From Oryza sativa Japonica Group (taxonomy: Eukaryota; Streptophyta; Magnoliopsida; Poales; Poaceae), in assembly GCF_034140825.1 (NCBI RefSeq), contig NC_089039.1, positions 255,501 to 319,500 of the forward strand: 64,000 nucleotides of DNA. Direction: 5' to 3'. Shown here piece after piece: positions 50,561-61,982 of this stretch. A program made the position numbers and the translations under genes. Numbering within the stretch: the stretch's first letter is position 1; the number at the start of each line of letters is the position of its first letter. The notes beneath the pieces were generated by a model, which saw only the letters and a list, made by a program, of their open reading frames with translations, ran no database searches and had not been told where the DNA came from.

Positions 50561-50945
50561 GGCTGCTCTTCTCCGTCGGCGGGCAGCTGCTCTTCCTCGC
50601 CTTCACTCACCTCGATCGATCGGCACGCGGCTGTGAGGAAGCAGATGATGCTCCAGCGCGCCACCTCGATCCTCCCCGAACAGCCAGCCTCTCCTTGTTC
50701 ATCTGCCAGAACGCGCGCGCCCACGAGCCTCCTCGCCGACATGGCTGCGCCGCCCCCTCCTCCACTCCATCGCAGCAGCACAGCCGGCCGACGACGACAG
50801 TGTGCCCCGCTTCCGGATCCTGTCCAGCCGCCTCACCACCGCCCTCGCACCCACGCTGCTGCCTCCCTCGTCGTCGCGCCGGCTTCTTCCCCTCCTCTCA
50901 CCAACCAACCAAGAACAACAGACAACGGGCAGATAGCGTGCCTAC
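50560..50945. other. GC-rich cargo segment of the Pack-MULE-like element
   Basis: Sharply GC-richer than its surroundings and open on both strands, with low-complexity Ser/Pro/Arg translations. Probably a first-exon or promoter piece captured from another gene. Source not recognised. Confidence 0.4.
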
Positions 50946-51092
50946 CGCTGCCCGCCAGGGGCAAAAAGGTCTGTCTATGTGCCAAAACATTTTCAATTCA
51001 TGTAAAATGGAGAAAATGAATAGCATTCCAGCAGCAAATTGTACTCGTTTGAGAGTTGTATTTTAGCGAAGCCACATTTTTCGAAGATGGTA

Positions 51093-51720
51093 TAATATCA
51101 ATTTTCTCGTCTCGACCTACCACTCCTGTATCTCTGTATACGCATCACACGCCCACAGTCCGCTCCACGTTCTGCATTGCTCGTGATCTTCCTCTCCTCC
51201 CTTTCAACCACCGCCGCCGAATTTCCTCACAACCATCATCATCGCGATTGCCAACGATCCCCCACCTCGGGTTTGTCGTCGCGGTGACCGAGCCCCCGCC
51301 AACCGTCGTGCCGCGCCACCCTGTCTCGCTCTAGCGCCATTGCTGATTCGTCAGATCGAGGTCTAGCCGCCGGCTTTGTGCCGCCCAAGAGCAGGAAGAA
51401 CGCGGGGTTGGTGTGAGGGATCCTCGGCTCGATCGAGGCGCAACCCGTTCATGACGTGAGCGCTCCCGGCCGTTGGGAGCCACGTCAGCCGGCGGCCTCC
51501 GCCGTCGAGCTTTTCCTCGCCGACCGACACCTTCTCCCTACCCATTGGCGAATGCCCTGGAGGTTTAGGTTGAGATGGGAGTAGAGGGGAGTGAGGTGAA
51601 AGAAGATTGCTGGTTGGCTTGTGGGGGCCCTACACTGACTCGGCCGCCACGTGAACAACAACAACAATTAAAAGTGATCCTGTTAAAACTCAACGACAAG
51701 ATAAGGGACCTTAGATGAAC
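51093..51720. other. GC-rich accessory DNA, unrecognised
   Basis: Open on several frames without family resemblance; looks like decayed transposon or captured gene DNA. Confidence 0.35.
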
Positions 51721-51819
51721 TTTTTTGGGATATGAAAAAACTCCAGCCTCATGGGCCTGTGCATATGACCCATACCGCGGCAGCAGAGCGCTGCACGACC
51801 TCCGCCTCCGCAATCCGTC

Positions 51820-52057
51820 CCGTCCCGTCTCCTCGCCTGCCGATCTCCATCTAGCAGAGGTGGCGCCGGCGTCCTCCTGCTCCCGCCGCATTCGCTCGCC
51901 GGTGAGCATCCTAATCCATCCCATCCGGCCTCGGCCTCGGCCTCGAATTTCGTCTCCTCGCCCGCCGCTTGCGCCGATCCCCATCCTGCGAGCAGAGGTG
52001 GCGCCCGGCGTCCTCCTTCAATTCTTCCACCGCATCGTCGCTCGCCGGTGAGCATCC
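51820..52057 (+). repeat. Duplicated GC-rich leader-like segment with donor motif
   Basis: The block ending CGCTCGCCGGTGAGCATCC occurs at about 51891-51911 and again at about 52036-52056. Each copy is preceded by GCAGAGGTGGCGCC(C)GGCGTCCTCC. The unit is about 145 bp. Both copies carry a consensus splice-donor sequence (G|GTGAGC). Confidence 0.7.
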
Positions 52058-52159
52058 CCTCCCTACCCACACCGTACCTCATCAGGTATTCTGCGTTATC
52101 CCTCAAAAAGTTTGGGGGTTCAACCGAAACAGGGTTAGATCTGCCTCTGCCCAGCTCCA

Positions 52160-52980
52160 CCTACTTCCAACTTGTTGTTAATTTTGATTTCCATTTTTAT
52201 TATAGCAGATGTAATTTGGTCATCCAAACACCCTTAGAACGAAACATGTAAGCTCACATAATTTGTGCTCATCCAAACTCACATAAATTTCTTAAGAAGA
52301 ATCTAGACCACAAACTACTCATAGTCACACAAAATATCTTTTTATCAAGGTATATTCTTATAAGAAATTTTCATTCCACAAAATTTTCTAAAGGACATAC
52401 TGTCACACTTGGCATTAATCTAATTTAACTTTTTTTTCTTTATCAGGTTATAAATTTTCTAAAAGACATTTGTGCCACTTGCATGAATCTAATTTAACAT
52501 TCTTTCTTTATCAGGTTATAAATTGAAACCATTGAACGTACTTTGTCTTCCCGTCCCTAAAACATTGTGATATATCTATAATATTTTAATGTTTTTAATT
52601 TTAAAAATAATTTAGACTAATAATATAGATATTTAAATTAGGTAATTAATAAATTCAAATAAACTATAGTTTAGAATAAAAATGCAAAATGATATGTGCC
52701 AAGTACAATCTAATAACAATAAAATGTTAGAAACAATATTAATTCAATATTTTTATAAATTTTAAGTACGATTCATACTTAAAATTAAAGAAAAATATAA
52801 ATTTATATGTAAGTGAGAACATAATAAAATGTAAGTTAAAATCATTAAAGGAAAAATATTATTAATAAACAATGATGTTGATGTATTTCTAAATATTTTC
52901 ACGTATTATTTATTAAATGTCAATGAGTGAAATGTATGATTTACCATGCGACAGATTAATTATTAAAATTGTATTGTTTT
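52160..52980. other. Very AT-rich stretch, probable Helitron interior
   Basis: Non-coding and AT-rich, with imperfect direct repeats (ATAAATTTTCTAAAAGACAT / AAATTTTCTAAAGGACATAC). It ends at the Helitron-like terminus at 52981. Confidence 0.4.
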
Positions 52981-53012
52981 CATCCGTTGCAATGCACGGG
53001 CATTTTGCTAGT
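52981..53012 (+). mobile_element. Helitron-like 3' terminus
   Basis: CCGTTGCAATGCACGGGCAT followed by TTTGCTAG and a host T. This matches the GTTGCAACGCACGGGC...CTAGT terminus I associate with rice Helitrons (CTRR end inserted at A|T). The 5' TC end was not located; the element could reach back over the AT-rich DNA and the GC-rich duplicated segment to about 51.7 kb. Confidence 0.5.
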
Positions 53013-53106
53013 CCACCTAAATTAAACCAAACAAATGGAGTAGTATATACTAAGGGAATGGTAATTATGCATATGTAACACCAATTTACTTGAAATTTTA
53101 ATATCC

Positions 53107-53372
53107 AAAAACTAGATAGATAGGGGTTAATATGTAAAAGTGCCTTTCTCCATTAAATTAATTCCACTTTCCCACCTCACCTCCAAAAACTATCAACTAG
53201 ATAGATAGGGGTTAATATGTAAAAGTGCCTTTCCCCATTAAATTAATTCTACTTCCCCACCTCACCTCCTCTTCGATTGATTTGAGGAGATAGGGGTTAA
53301 TATGTAAAAGTGCCTTTCCCCATTAAATTAATTCTACTTCCCCACCTCACCTCCTCTTCGATTGATTTGAGG
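53107..53372. repeat. Tandem direct repeat, three units of 85 bp
   Basis: Units begin at GATAGGGGTTAATATG at 53119, 53204 and 53289. Units 2 and 3 are nearly identical; unit 1 differs at its 3' end. Immediately upstream of the DUF2062 gene leader. Confidence 0.9.
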
Positions 53373-53483
53373 AAGAGATTCAGTCACCTTTTTTGTCAGA
53401 TCTTGCCAGGTGTTGCCCACACGCTCGATTTCGTCAACTCTTCCGCTCCCATCTTTCCAAGCAAAAAAAAATCTTTTTCGCGC

Positions 53484-53615
53484 AAGCAATCCAAATCCAA
53501 ACCCAAAGGTGGAGCCTTTCTTCCGATTTAAGCCACCCACCCTGTTCACAAGCAATCCAAATCCAAACCCAAAGGTGGAGCCTTTCTTCCAATTTAAGAC
53601 ACCCACCCTGTTCAC
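53484..53615. repeat. Tandem direct repeat, two units of 66 bp
   Basis: AAGCAATCCAAATCCAAACC starts at 53484 and 53550; the units differ at a few bases. Confidence 0.9.
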
Positions 53616-53650
53616 CCCCGCTTCCAATCCAATCCCTCCTTCGTCTCCTT

Positions 53651-53716
53651 CCCCTACAAGTTGGGTTGGATAGTTGCACTTCACCCCTACAAGTTGGGTT
53701 GGATAGTTGCACTTCA
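53651..53716. repeat. Tandem direct repeat, two units of 33 bp
   Basis: CCCCTACAAGTTGGGTTGGA starts at 53651 and 53684; the two copies are identical. Confidence 0.9.
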
Positions 53717-53874
53717 CCGTTTCTTGGATTGTTTCATGCTGCAAGGCCAGACATTTATTTGTTCCGCGCGATTTGATCATAAAAAGTTGCAGGTTCTGGT
53801 TTCTTGGTGCCCGCAACAGATAGGCTATTGCGTTTTGCTGGACTCTTCTTTTTCTTGAAAAGTTTGCCAAGAAA

Positions 53875-55939
53875 ATGTCATTTTTCACGAGGATTGGCGT
53901 TTGGCCATGGATACAGAACAAGGTCGTCGATCCCCTAATGCAAGTAGTTAGAAGGTAAGTTTTCCCCCTTCCATCCGGTGTCACATCTTGGGCTAGATCT
54001 GCTTAACTTCTTCGCGAAATGGTTTGTTTTCATTTTGTCCTTGCGTTGCTGACAACTTTCATGTAATGTTGTGCAGGGGAGCTGAGCCGAAGCAACTGGC
54101 TTTCTCTGCTGCTCTTGGTGTCACCCTTGGGATCTTTCCGATATGTGGTAAGGAGCCTCTCAAGCCTCAGCATGTCTTCATTGTACCAGATTTTTCTCAT
54201 AGTTTAACTGAACAAAAGAAGATATCCAAATTAACTGAGTTAAGTGGCCTTAGACAGCCAAGGAGGTTATGATTAGATACAAATTTGCGCATTTAAGCTG
54301 TGTAGTTTCATTGTGGCTTTTGATAAGCTGGGGCACTAACTTTTTTTTATTCTTGAAACAATGACTTCCTGCTCCATGGTCTTGAAGAAATAGCACACAA
54401 TCCTTTTTGGTAAATTACAGATACATGTAGAGTACGTGTATTTAATCTGTTGTGAAATTCGAAGTTCAGTGTTGTTGCGATGCAATGGTAATAGTGTTCT
54501 GGTTCTAGAAAGATTAATTCTGGTTGTTATCTTAGAAGTTTGGAGGATCCGTTTTATATTCTCGAGCACTTGTAAATATGATGTGGAGTAGCTACCGAGT
54601 TAAAAAGTTTCACAATATTTCTGTGGTGATGATGCTCAATCATGTCTGTGTATAATCCTGCAAGTGAAACTGTCAACACTTTTCACTGTGTGGCATGAAG
54701 TTGTAACTTGTAAGCATCGTGCCTGCTGAGCTACTGGTAAAGTGGCAAGCATGTCATATATTCCTCAAAACAACATGATGCATCTTGAGCTTTCATGATT
54801 GCAGGGACCACTGTTATTCTTTGTGGAGTTGCAATAGCAATGTTGGGAAGTAGCTGCAATGCTGTTACTGTCATGGTTCTAAATTTCGTTGTTACTCCCC
54901 TTGAGCTAAGGTAAACTTGTATTAAATTATTGAGAAGCCACATTCCTGTTGTGCTATCTCTTTGCATGTTCTTTTGTATATACGCCAAACTTTGTTCATA
55001 ACAGTATGGTGGTCTTTTGCATCATAAAATAGTCTTAGACGTCTGTAGATGCTTGATCTTCTATGTCAAGCTTTGCTCTATGATACGAATCTATGATAGG
55101 CCAGGCTATCTGATTTCTTTTGAGTTTGTGTAGCCTGAGTTCCCCTGTTTGGTACTCTGGTATTATCTTGCTTACAGTTTGCATCTTTACATATTATAAT
55201 CCTCATGTGCATACACTCCCAAATCCATTTTTGTGTTCTTATTAGCTATTTATGGCTTTTGTAAATGCATTTGCTGTTGCTCATTGCTTGCATCTGATGC
55301 CTTCTGTATGAATATTTGGATATGTTACAATTTCTGATGTATCCATGAACTGCTTTACTTCAGGTCTTTGCCTTTGCACTTTCATTTATATGTATATTTT
55401 CTCTGTAAATGACTAACGGTACCTAGTGCAACAGTGTAGATTTATGACCCATGACAACCTTTGAATTGATTTACCACTGCTGGTGACCTTGTCATTTTGC
55501 CAGATTCCTCACTTGGTTTCCATGTGTTTGGCTTTGCTAATTCATTACTGATTATGTTTTGTTCAGCTTGATTGTCCCTTTCTTGCGTTTCGGAGAAGTT
55601 ATCACAGGCAGTGGACACTTCCCTTTGACTTCAGATGCATTCAAGAAGGTTATCACTGGCCAGGCCTCAAAGGATGTGATGCTCAGCATTGTGCATGCGG
55701 TTAGTAAACAAACTTCATCTATTATCCATCTAGCTGATGATATGGCCATTGCTTTGCCTTTGAGGAAACACTGACATGAGTTCTACTGCCAATGCGGATC
55801 ACAGATGCTCGGGTGGCTGATCGCTGCACCGTTCGCACTTGCTGCGCTGTACATGGTTTTCACCCCTTGTTTCAAGCTTATGGTCGACAGGTTTGGCGGC
55901 GTTCCGTCGAGTCCAAGGACGCCGATCAAATTAGTGTAG
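53875..55939 (+). CDS. Small DUF2062-type membrane protein
   Basis: Five exons (53875-53954, 54077-54147, 54805-54910, 55567-55699, 55805-55939), all GT-AG, total 525 nt, giving 174 residues. The start is the ATG of MSFFTRIGVWPW. After a short N-terminal helix the sequence PKQLAFSAALGVTLGIFPIC and the following hydrophobic stretches (ILCGVAIAMLGSS; AVTVMVLNFVVTPLEL) match the DUF2062 pattern of two or three membrane segments. A soluble loop (GEVITGSGHFPL...) precedes the last membrane helix (LGWLIAAPFALAALYMVF). The function of the plant family is unknown to me. The leader region directly upstream contains three separate direct-repeat blocks. It converges with the YTH gene. Confidence 0.85.
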
Positions 55940-56895
55940 CCGTGATGTGGAGAGTGATCTGTCCAATACAACGCTTCTGAAGCTGTATATATCAATTATA
56001 ATTTGTCATGTCCTCAGATTGAGATTGGTCCCTGCCAACATTTTGCTGGGCCATCCTGGACGCCTGTATGAACAAAATCTATCTTCAGAGGCATATATGA
56101 TGATTCAGCGTATTGCATTCAGGCGTCTGCCTGGGTTATATTTCCTTCTAAATTTGAGTCAAAACTGAAGCCTTCTCGTCGACCTGGTTTAGTGTTTCGC
56201 TCTTCACAGCCATGGTACCTCATTGAGATGAGCATTCATTTGCTAATTTGCGTTTAATTGTGGATTTGTGGTTCATGGCAAGCAATTCAAAATGCTTCCT
56301 AGGAAATCTGCAACAAACCTTTCTTTACTGTCTCTAGATTATGTTTTTGCTCCTCAATTGATGATCACAGAAAGCCTATGGGCTATGGTACAATCTCATG
56401 GTAGTATCTCTGTGGATGGAAACTTGTAGCTGTGTCATCAACACCAACGAACAACGTGGTGATCAGAGTACATTAGTTAACATTAACGCTCATGTCAACA
56501 GGAAGGAAACCGACATCACATACACATCAGAAGAGATGCACATTCATCAACATGATTGTTCACGCAGATAATATGGCATTATTGCCTACAGACTTGTGCT
56601 TTGTTCTTGCCAGTTTCGTCAAATTCATCTAGTCTATGGAAAGTCACTGTAGCCACCAGATAAGTAACTATTACAAACATTCAGTGTGTTCAAATCTTGT
56701 TCTAAGGTTACCCACAATCATACGTGGTTCTACACAAAATACTATATATATATATAATCATTAAAATTGTTTGGATTCATCTGTGTATTATCCCGTCGTT
56801 GGATCAACCCAATTTTGCAAAGGAGGGTCAAGCCTTGAGCTGCTTCACTGACTCGTCAACTTACTGATTTTGGATGCACACTAGAACAATCTAAA
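55940..56895. other. Shared 3' region of DUF2062 and YTH genes
   Basis: 3' UTRs and spacer of two convergent genes; no further feature seen. Confidence 0.55.
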
Positions 56896-59800
56896 TTACT
56901 CCCAAGTTTCATAGAAACTCAAGCTCTGCATGCTGGCCTCCAAATTCTCCTACAAATGGAAATAAGCAGGATCAGAAGACTAACTTTTTTTCTCGAACGT
57001 ACAGGAGAGCTGCGTGTCATTCCATTAAACAAACAGTACATCACAACCTACATTCCATTAAAACAGACACGCCACAGAAGAAAAAAGTGACCAAAGGACA
57101 CTAGAGATCTAAACTATCCCGAGTTCCTGACCCATAAACTCTCAAGATCTTTAGCTCCAGTTGCCATCTACATCAGAAGATATTTCACAATACATGCTAC
57201 AATGGTTTGGTTTTGCAGCAATGAGCCCAACAACGGACCATGTGTGGCAGAAACCGGCACAATATCCAGAGAAGTTCCAACAGTCCTTTTTCATATTCAC
57301 TTTCTCTATGTATCTTAGTTGGTCGAAATAGTGAGAACTTAAACGACATGGTTCAGGATCATCTGGTTTCCAACAGTAGGATCTATACATGTTAATTCTC
57401 TCCTTGAGATAGACTGGAAACCGTGAAGTTTCTCCTTAAAGCGTTATGTTAAGAAGGGTTTGAAGATTATTCGTTCTAATCAAGAGCACTTCTGCATAAT
57501 GACATGTGGACTTGGCAAGCAACCACAATCAGTGTTCACAAAATGCCCATGGTGTTCGTAAATATATTTACATAACAAAAGTATCATCTTGTCTTAAAAT
57601 TATTATCAAGTAGCCATTCAAAACAAAGATCTAAATAGAAAGCACATACCACTGATATTGATCTGAAGTCATCAGAGAACAAATCTTGATTGGTTGTTTC
57701 CAAATTTCTTCCCTTCTGGGCATGGCGCATGTTTTCCTTTTCTTCGTAAAAATAAAAATCATCCAGAATTGATGTTCCCTGGTGATATGCCTTGAAAATC
57801 TTCAACATTTCCAGACCCTGGGGCAGCCCAATCTACATAGAAGGACAAAAGGTTGCTGGATAAAAACGAATCAACAATACAAATGGATAAAAAAAATCAA
57901 AGCATGGAATAACAGCATTTGACATCATGTAGAATATTCATAATCTGAAAGGGAAACCTTTCTTCAGAGGACTGGAAATAAAACCTGGCAACCTGATATA
58001 GACACCTAATTTAAAATAGTTAAGTGTCCATTTCATTTTCAAAGATATGGAATACTTTTTAGTTTCTATGTTCTTGATTGTACCAATATAAAAGAGACTA
58101 CGACTAAACAAATTATAAAAGAGAGTATTCCATTTCTAACTATAAGAACCCTTTCAAAAAAAAAAGTCTCAGAACAAAGCTACAAGCATGGTACCTCCTG
58201 AGTGTCCCTGCTAAAAGTAACTACTTTGCCTTCATTATTTTCAAGAGTTATATGTTTGAAGAACCGATTTGGAATGTCCTTTATAATGTGCCACATTACA
58301 GGGAAAAATCCATTCCATTTATCCTGCTGCCAAAAGTCCATGGTCTTCTTGAAATCAACAGGACCTAACATCTCAGCTAATCCTACAAACTGCCCACTGG
58401 TATTAACCTGGAAAAAAAGGGATCATAATAAAATTAACTATCTTGAAAATTGGACAGATGATAAAACATAAAACAGATAATAAGGAATTGCTTCAGGCAC
58501 ATGTAGTAACCATATGATAAAAATAGCCATACAACAGACGAGATATGGAGCTGCTTCAAGAGCTTTTGGTTGTCACATGATAAAACGGACTTAAAGAAGA
58601 CAAAAAATGCTTCAGGCATATTTGGTGAATGGTATCCAGTGGATCAAATCTTCTAGAGAAGCCCATTACTCAATCTAATGGCAGGACATTGTGACCAATA
58701 TTTCAGGTAAAATCAGCTCTTTCAGACGGTGGGGATTATGACTGAGCAAGTAATTCTACTGAAATCTTAACAATACAAAGATATCAGAATCTAATCCCTC
58801 CTAATCAAACAAGCTCAAAGGAAATTCAATGTATTGTTGAAATAATTAACCAAGTCAAAAAGAAAATCTGGAGCAGGTTGTCTGTAGAAGCTGGATCCAT
58901 GGCTATCAATCACTATAGTTTTCTTAAGAATACTCATTCACGATGAAAACTAAAATCATAAAATGTCCGCAAGTGAAGAGTGAAGATACAACAGCCAATC
59001 ATCTCAATTTCCTAAATAGAAGACAATAAACTAAACACAAACAAACATGCACTAAAAAAAGCACCGGCATGTCTCACTTAACTATCATATTTAAGCATCA
59101 AACACAACAGGTACTAGGACGCCAAATAATATATCTCAGCGTTATTTTAGGTGGACTTTTTCTTAATAAGGATGATACTTAGAAGAAGAGAATTTCATCC
59201 TTACTGACCGAAAAGAATAGGAATATAGGGCACCTTTTGCCCTGCTCCTTCATTAAAATCTGAGCTTCATGAAAAGCAGCATCCAGCTTATTGTTACCAT
59301 TTGGAGTGCTTGCCCAAACATTGTATTTGATACCTTTATGAACATCATCTTCGCTATATGACTTTATCATAAAGAACTTTGCATGCTCATACTGAACTGT
59401 GAACTCTGGTCTATTAATTTGATCTCTACAGACCAAAGGAGGGATGGCATTATTCTTGATAGATGATGTTGAAGAATTATTTAATTTATTTGCCCGGGGG
59501 CCACGAACTTGATCCCTTATATCCTCAGAATTTCTCCATAGGTTATCCTTATTAATCTTGTAGTGATCGGTGCTGCTTACAACCTTGTTAGCCACCCTAG
59601 GTTTTGTCATAGTACGTCTGCTTGAGATAATGTTGACTTGCTCATTCCTACCACCCCTGGAAATATTATCTCTTAAACGACCATTCCCATAAGAAGCACC
59701 TTGCTGGTAGTTCGACAATGGGCGTGCCTCAGCATCATGGCACCACTGACCAGAATGCAAGGGGATCTTATCTCGGTAGTGCCAATGGTGAGACAATGAT

Positions 59801-61982
59801 GGGATTTTATCGCCATAGCATTGTCTGACTGATGTGGTTTCAGCACTATAATCCCATATTCTTGAATATGATGATGCAACATTGCCATTACACTTCTTAG
59901 AAGATAGCGATGGTATCTCATCACCATAGACCAGCCCTCTTGGTAGTGATGGGCCTCTATTATCAAAGCACCATTGACGTGAAATTGGAGTGATCTCATC
60001 CATGTAGTTTGCCCCTTTGGCTGTCTGTTTCAACAAAAAAATTGTCACGGTCAAATACTCCCGAATTCAAATGATCTTAATTATTTTCTACTGATGCCAG
60101 ATAGAGAGATGTATATAGAAGTAACAACTCTATTATGATTAACACAATCAACAGATGTACCTCAAGGTGTTCAGAAGATTGACCATTGAAGTTTGAGAAG
60201 GCAGTAAATTGATCAGGTCTTCTGTACTGTTTGGAATTATCATCTTGGCTAAGATCAACTTTAACTTCATCTCGATACCTTATATGAGGAACATCAGTAG
60301 GATATGAAAGGTAATTTGACCTTGCACTGAGGATGTTGGTTTTGGTTCTCATTTCCCCGACTATATGCCCTGATGCATCTGGACTATTTGGCACTACTTT
60401 TAATGCAGAAGATTTTTCCCAAGAACAGCTTGAAGGGGAAAAGTAAGGCTGCTGCCCATGATATACTCTTCCAAGTGTCCTGGCTTCCTTAGAATATGCA
60501 TGTGATCCAAGGTCAGTAGCAAAATTGGACTTTGAAGGTTGTTCTTGATAATCCTGAGAAGGGAGTTGTTTCAAAACAAAACAAAAAGAAAAAAGGGGTC
60601 ACCTGATGAACAAAGCTTTACGTTTCAATGCAGTGCATGTTATCCATAAATTGCATATTAACATTGAAACACAATTGAATTACCACATTGAACCTGGATG
60701 ATGGTTTTATTTACTATAATATATTGATTACAGCTACTAACAAAGGAAAGATTTTTCACAACTTGCATCACTCACTGTAAATATACATTGATTCTAATGA
60801 GAAGCAGAGCAATTCTAGCCTTTGGTCAAAAAATAGTGATGAATAAAGGGGCATGTTTCAAATCAAGTGAAACTCTGAAGTGTGGCTAAAAATCCAGCAG
60901 CTACTCCTAATTAATTAAAGGAATATAATTGCTGCTTTGCCTCCCTGCCTTTGATCTACTACCTCCATTTTTTAATAGATGACGCCATTGACTCGTCTTA
61001 TTCCAAAAAAATAGTGTAAATATGCTAAAGTACAAGTCATTCTTAAAGTTTTTTAATGAGAAAACATGTCACAACAAAATAACTGACATTTATATAAAAT
61101 TTTTGAATAGGACAAACGGTCAAACATCATGTCAAAAGTCAACGGCATCATCTATAAAAAAACAGAGGGAGTAAGATTTAACCTAGGTGGGTGGTATGCA
61201 CACCTGCATGACCAACCAACCAACTTGGCTACAGTTTGGTCCTTGCTTTTATTGTTAACTTCAACTGAACTAAAATTTTGAAATAATGCAAACAACTTGA
61301 AATTCTATATCAATTGCTGAACTGATTGAGTGATTAGTACAGTATATTAGGGTGTTATTTCTTTACCTACAAAACTTCTTTATTAGGGATGGGAGTGGGT
61401 CAATATATGGGTGCCCATTGAGCCACTCTAATTCAAGCAAGCTGATCAACTAAAATTGCTTTTTTTTTTCTAGTTTATGTTGTGTATTTAGTTGAACTAG
61501 TGTGGATCAAATAGGTATCCATATATTTACCCTGTGACCCATTCCCATCCCAGTATTTATGTTTCAGCAATATGTCCCTTCAAATGTTCCCATCAACGAT
61601 AGTAGAACAGATAGTTTTGTACCATACCAAGTTCAATGAACCCCTGTTTGCATGAGATAGAAAATGGTCAGCCTTTGTGCATTTCATCCCATCTCCTGAA
61701 GAATGAGACAGAAAATGGGTGTCGTTTTCAAGTTTCATGACATCCCCTGCAGAATGAGACAGAGATTTTCACAGAATAAAACAAGGTGTACAAAAAACAG
61801 CCTCAACTAGAATATATTTATTTGGAAACTGCCGGATGCATACATGGCCAGTATGAAGAGATGGAACCTTGCTGAATAACCACGTCATTCTTGGTTGTGC
61901 TTCTCACAGAGCTGGAGGTAACATTTTCTGTTTCTGGTGATGTTGATAACACTAAGGTTGGCCAATCGAATTCTTCCTGCAT
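56896..61982 (-). CDS. YTH-domain protein, m6A RNA reader (ECT family)
   Basis: Binds N6-methyladenosine in mRNA and influences mRNA fate in the cytoplasm. Seven minus-strand exons: 61868-61982, 61628-61746, 60161-60553, 59209-60024, 58195-58407, 57650-57832, 56896-56949. The sum is 1893 nt, giving 630 residues; all introns are GT-AG. The first ~420 residues are polar, low-complexity and Ser/Asp/Tyr-rich. The YTH domain begins near residue 424 ([20 protein letters not shown]). It keeps the three aromatic-cage tryptophans: W446 (NVWASTPNG), W507 and W512 (DFWQQDKW). The segment between strands ([18 protein letters not shown]) looks slightly longer than in Arabidopsis ECT2. The tail ends [13 protein letters not shown]. 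Exon 2 begins with a 51-bp duplication that includes the splice acceptor. The last intron contains a LINE-like 3' end. The 5' leader probably extends to about 63.5 kb. Confidence 0.93.
56984..57100 (-). mobile_element. LINE-like 3' end within the last YTH intron
   Basis: The minus strand reads ...TTTAATGGAATGACACGCAG, CTCTCCTGTACGTTCGAG, then a short A run. This resembles the 3' tail common to rice LINEs, in the same orientation as the YTH gene. The extent upstream is unclear; an unexplained Cys-rich 79-codon ORF (57151-57390) may belong to it. Confidence 0.45.
60962..61171. mobile_element. Stowaway-type MITE in YTH intron 2
   Basis: CCTCCATTTTTTAATAGATG at the left, CATCTATAAAAAAACAGAGG at the right, TA at both borders, about 210 bp, inside the intron between exons 61628-61746 and 60161-60553. 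Confidence 0.75.
61644..61765 (-). repeat. 51-bp tandem duplication spanning the YTH exon 2 splice acceptor
   Basis: Unit 1 (TGTCTCATTCTGCAGGGGAT...) and unit 2 (TGTCTCATTCTTCAGGAGAT...) lie exactly 51 bp apart. A partial third unit (TATCTCATGCAAACAGGGG) follows. The repeat gives the peptide pair [13 protein letters not shown] / [10 protein letters not shown]. Confidence 0.85.

Larger units (their letters stand above)
49874..51092. mobile_element. Pack-MULE-like element with long terminal inverted repeats and captured gene pieces
   Basis: The left arm (49874 to about 50036) and the right arm (about 50957-51092) are inverted copies. The left has ATATGGCTTCGCTAAAACAC, and the complement of the right has ATGTGGCTTCGCTAAAATAC. 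The alignment continues through CAGTACAACTTGCT / GAGTACAATTTGCT and ACATGAATT to AAAATACCCC / CTTTTTGCCCC. Arms are about 140-160 bp with many differences, so the insertion is not young. The interior (about 0.9 kb) holds an NB-LRR fragment and a GC-rich segment but no transposase, as in Pack-MULEs. I could not find a clean 9-10 bp target duplication, so the exact ends are open. Confidence 0.6.

Noticed and set aside
51363-52160. Minus-strand ORFs in the GC-rich accessory block
   Set aside because: No recognisable domain and low complexity; the block is better explained by captured or duplicated leader DNA.
53107-53716. CRISPR-like repeat array
   Set aside because: Direct repeats without regular spacers, three unrelated unit lengths, plant nuclear DNA.
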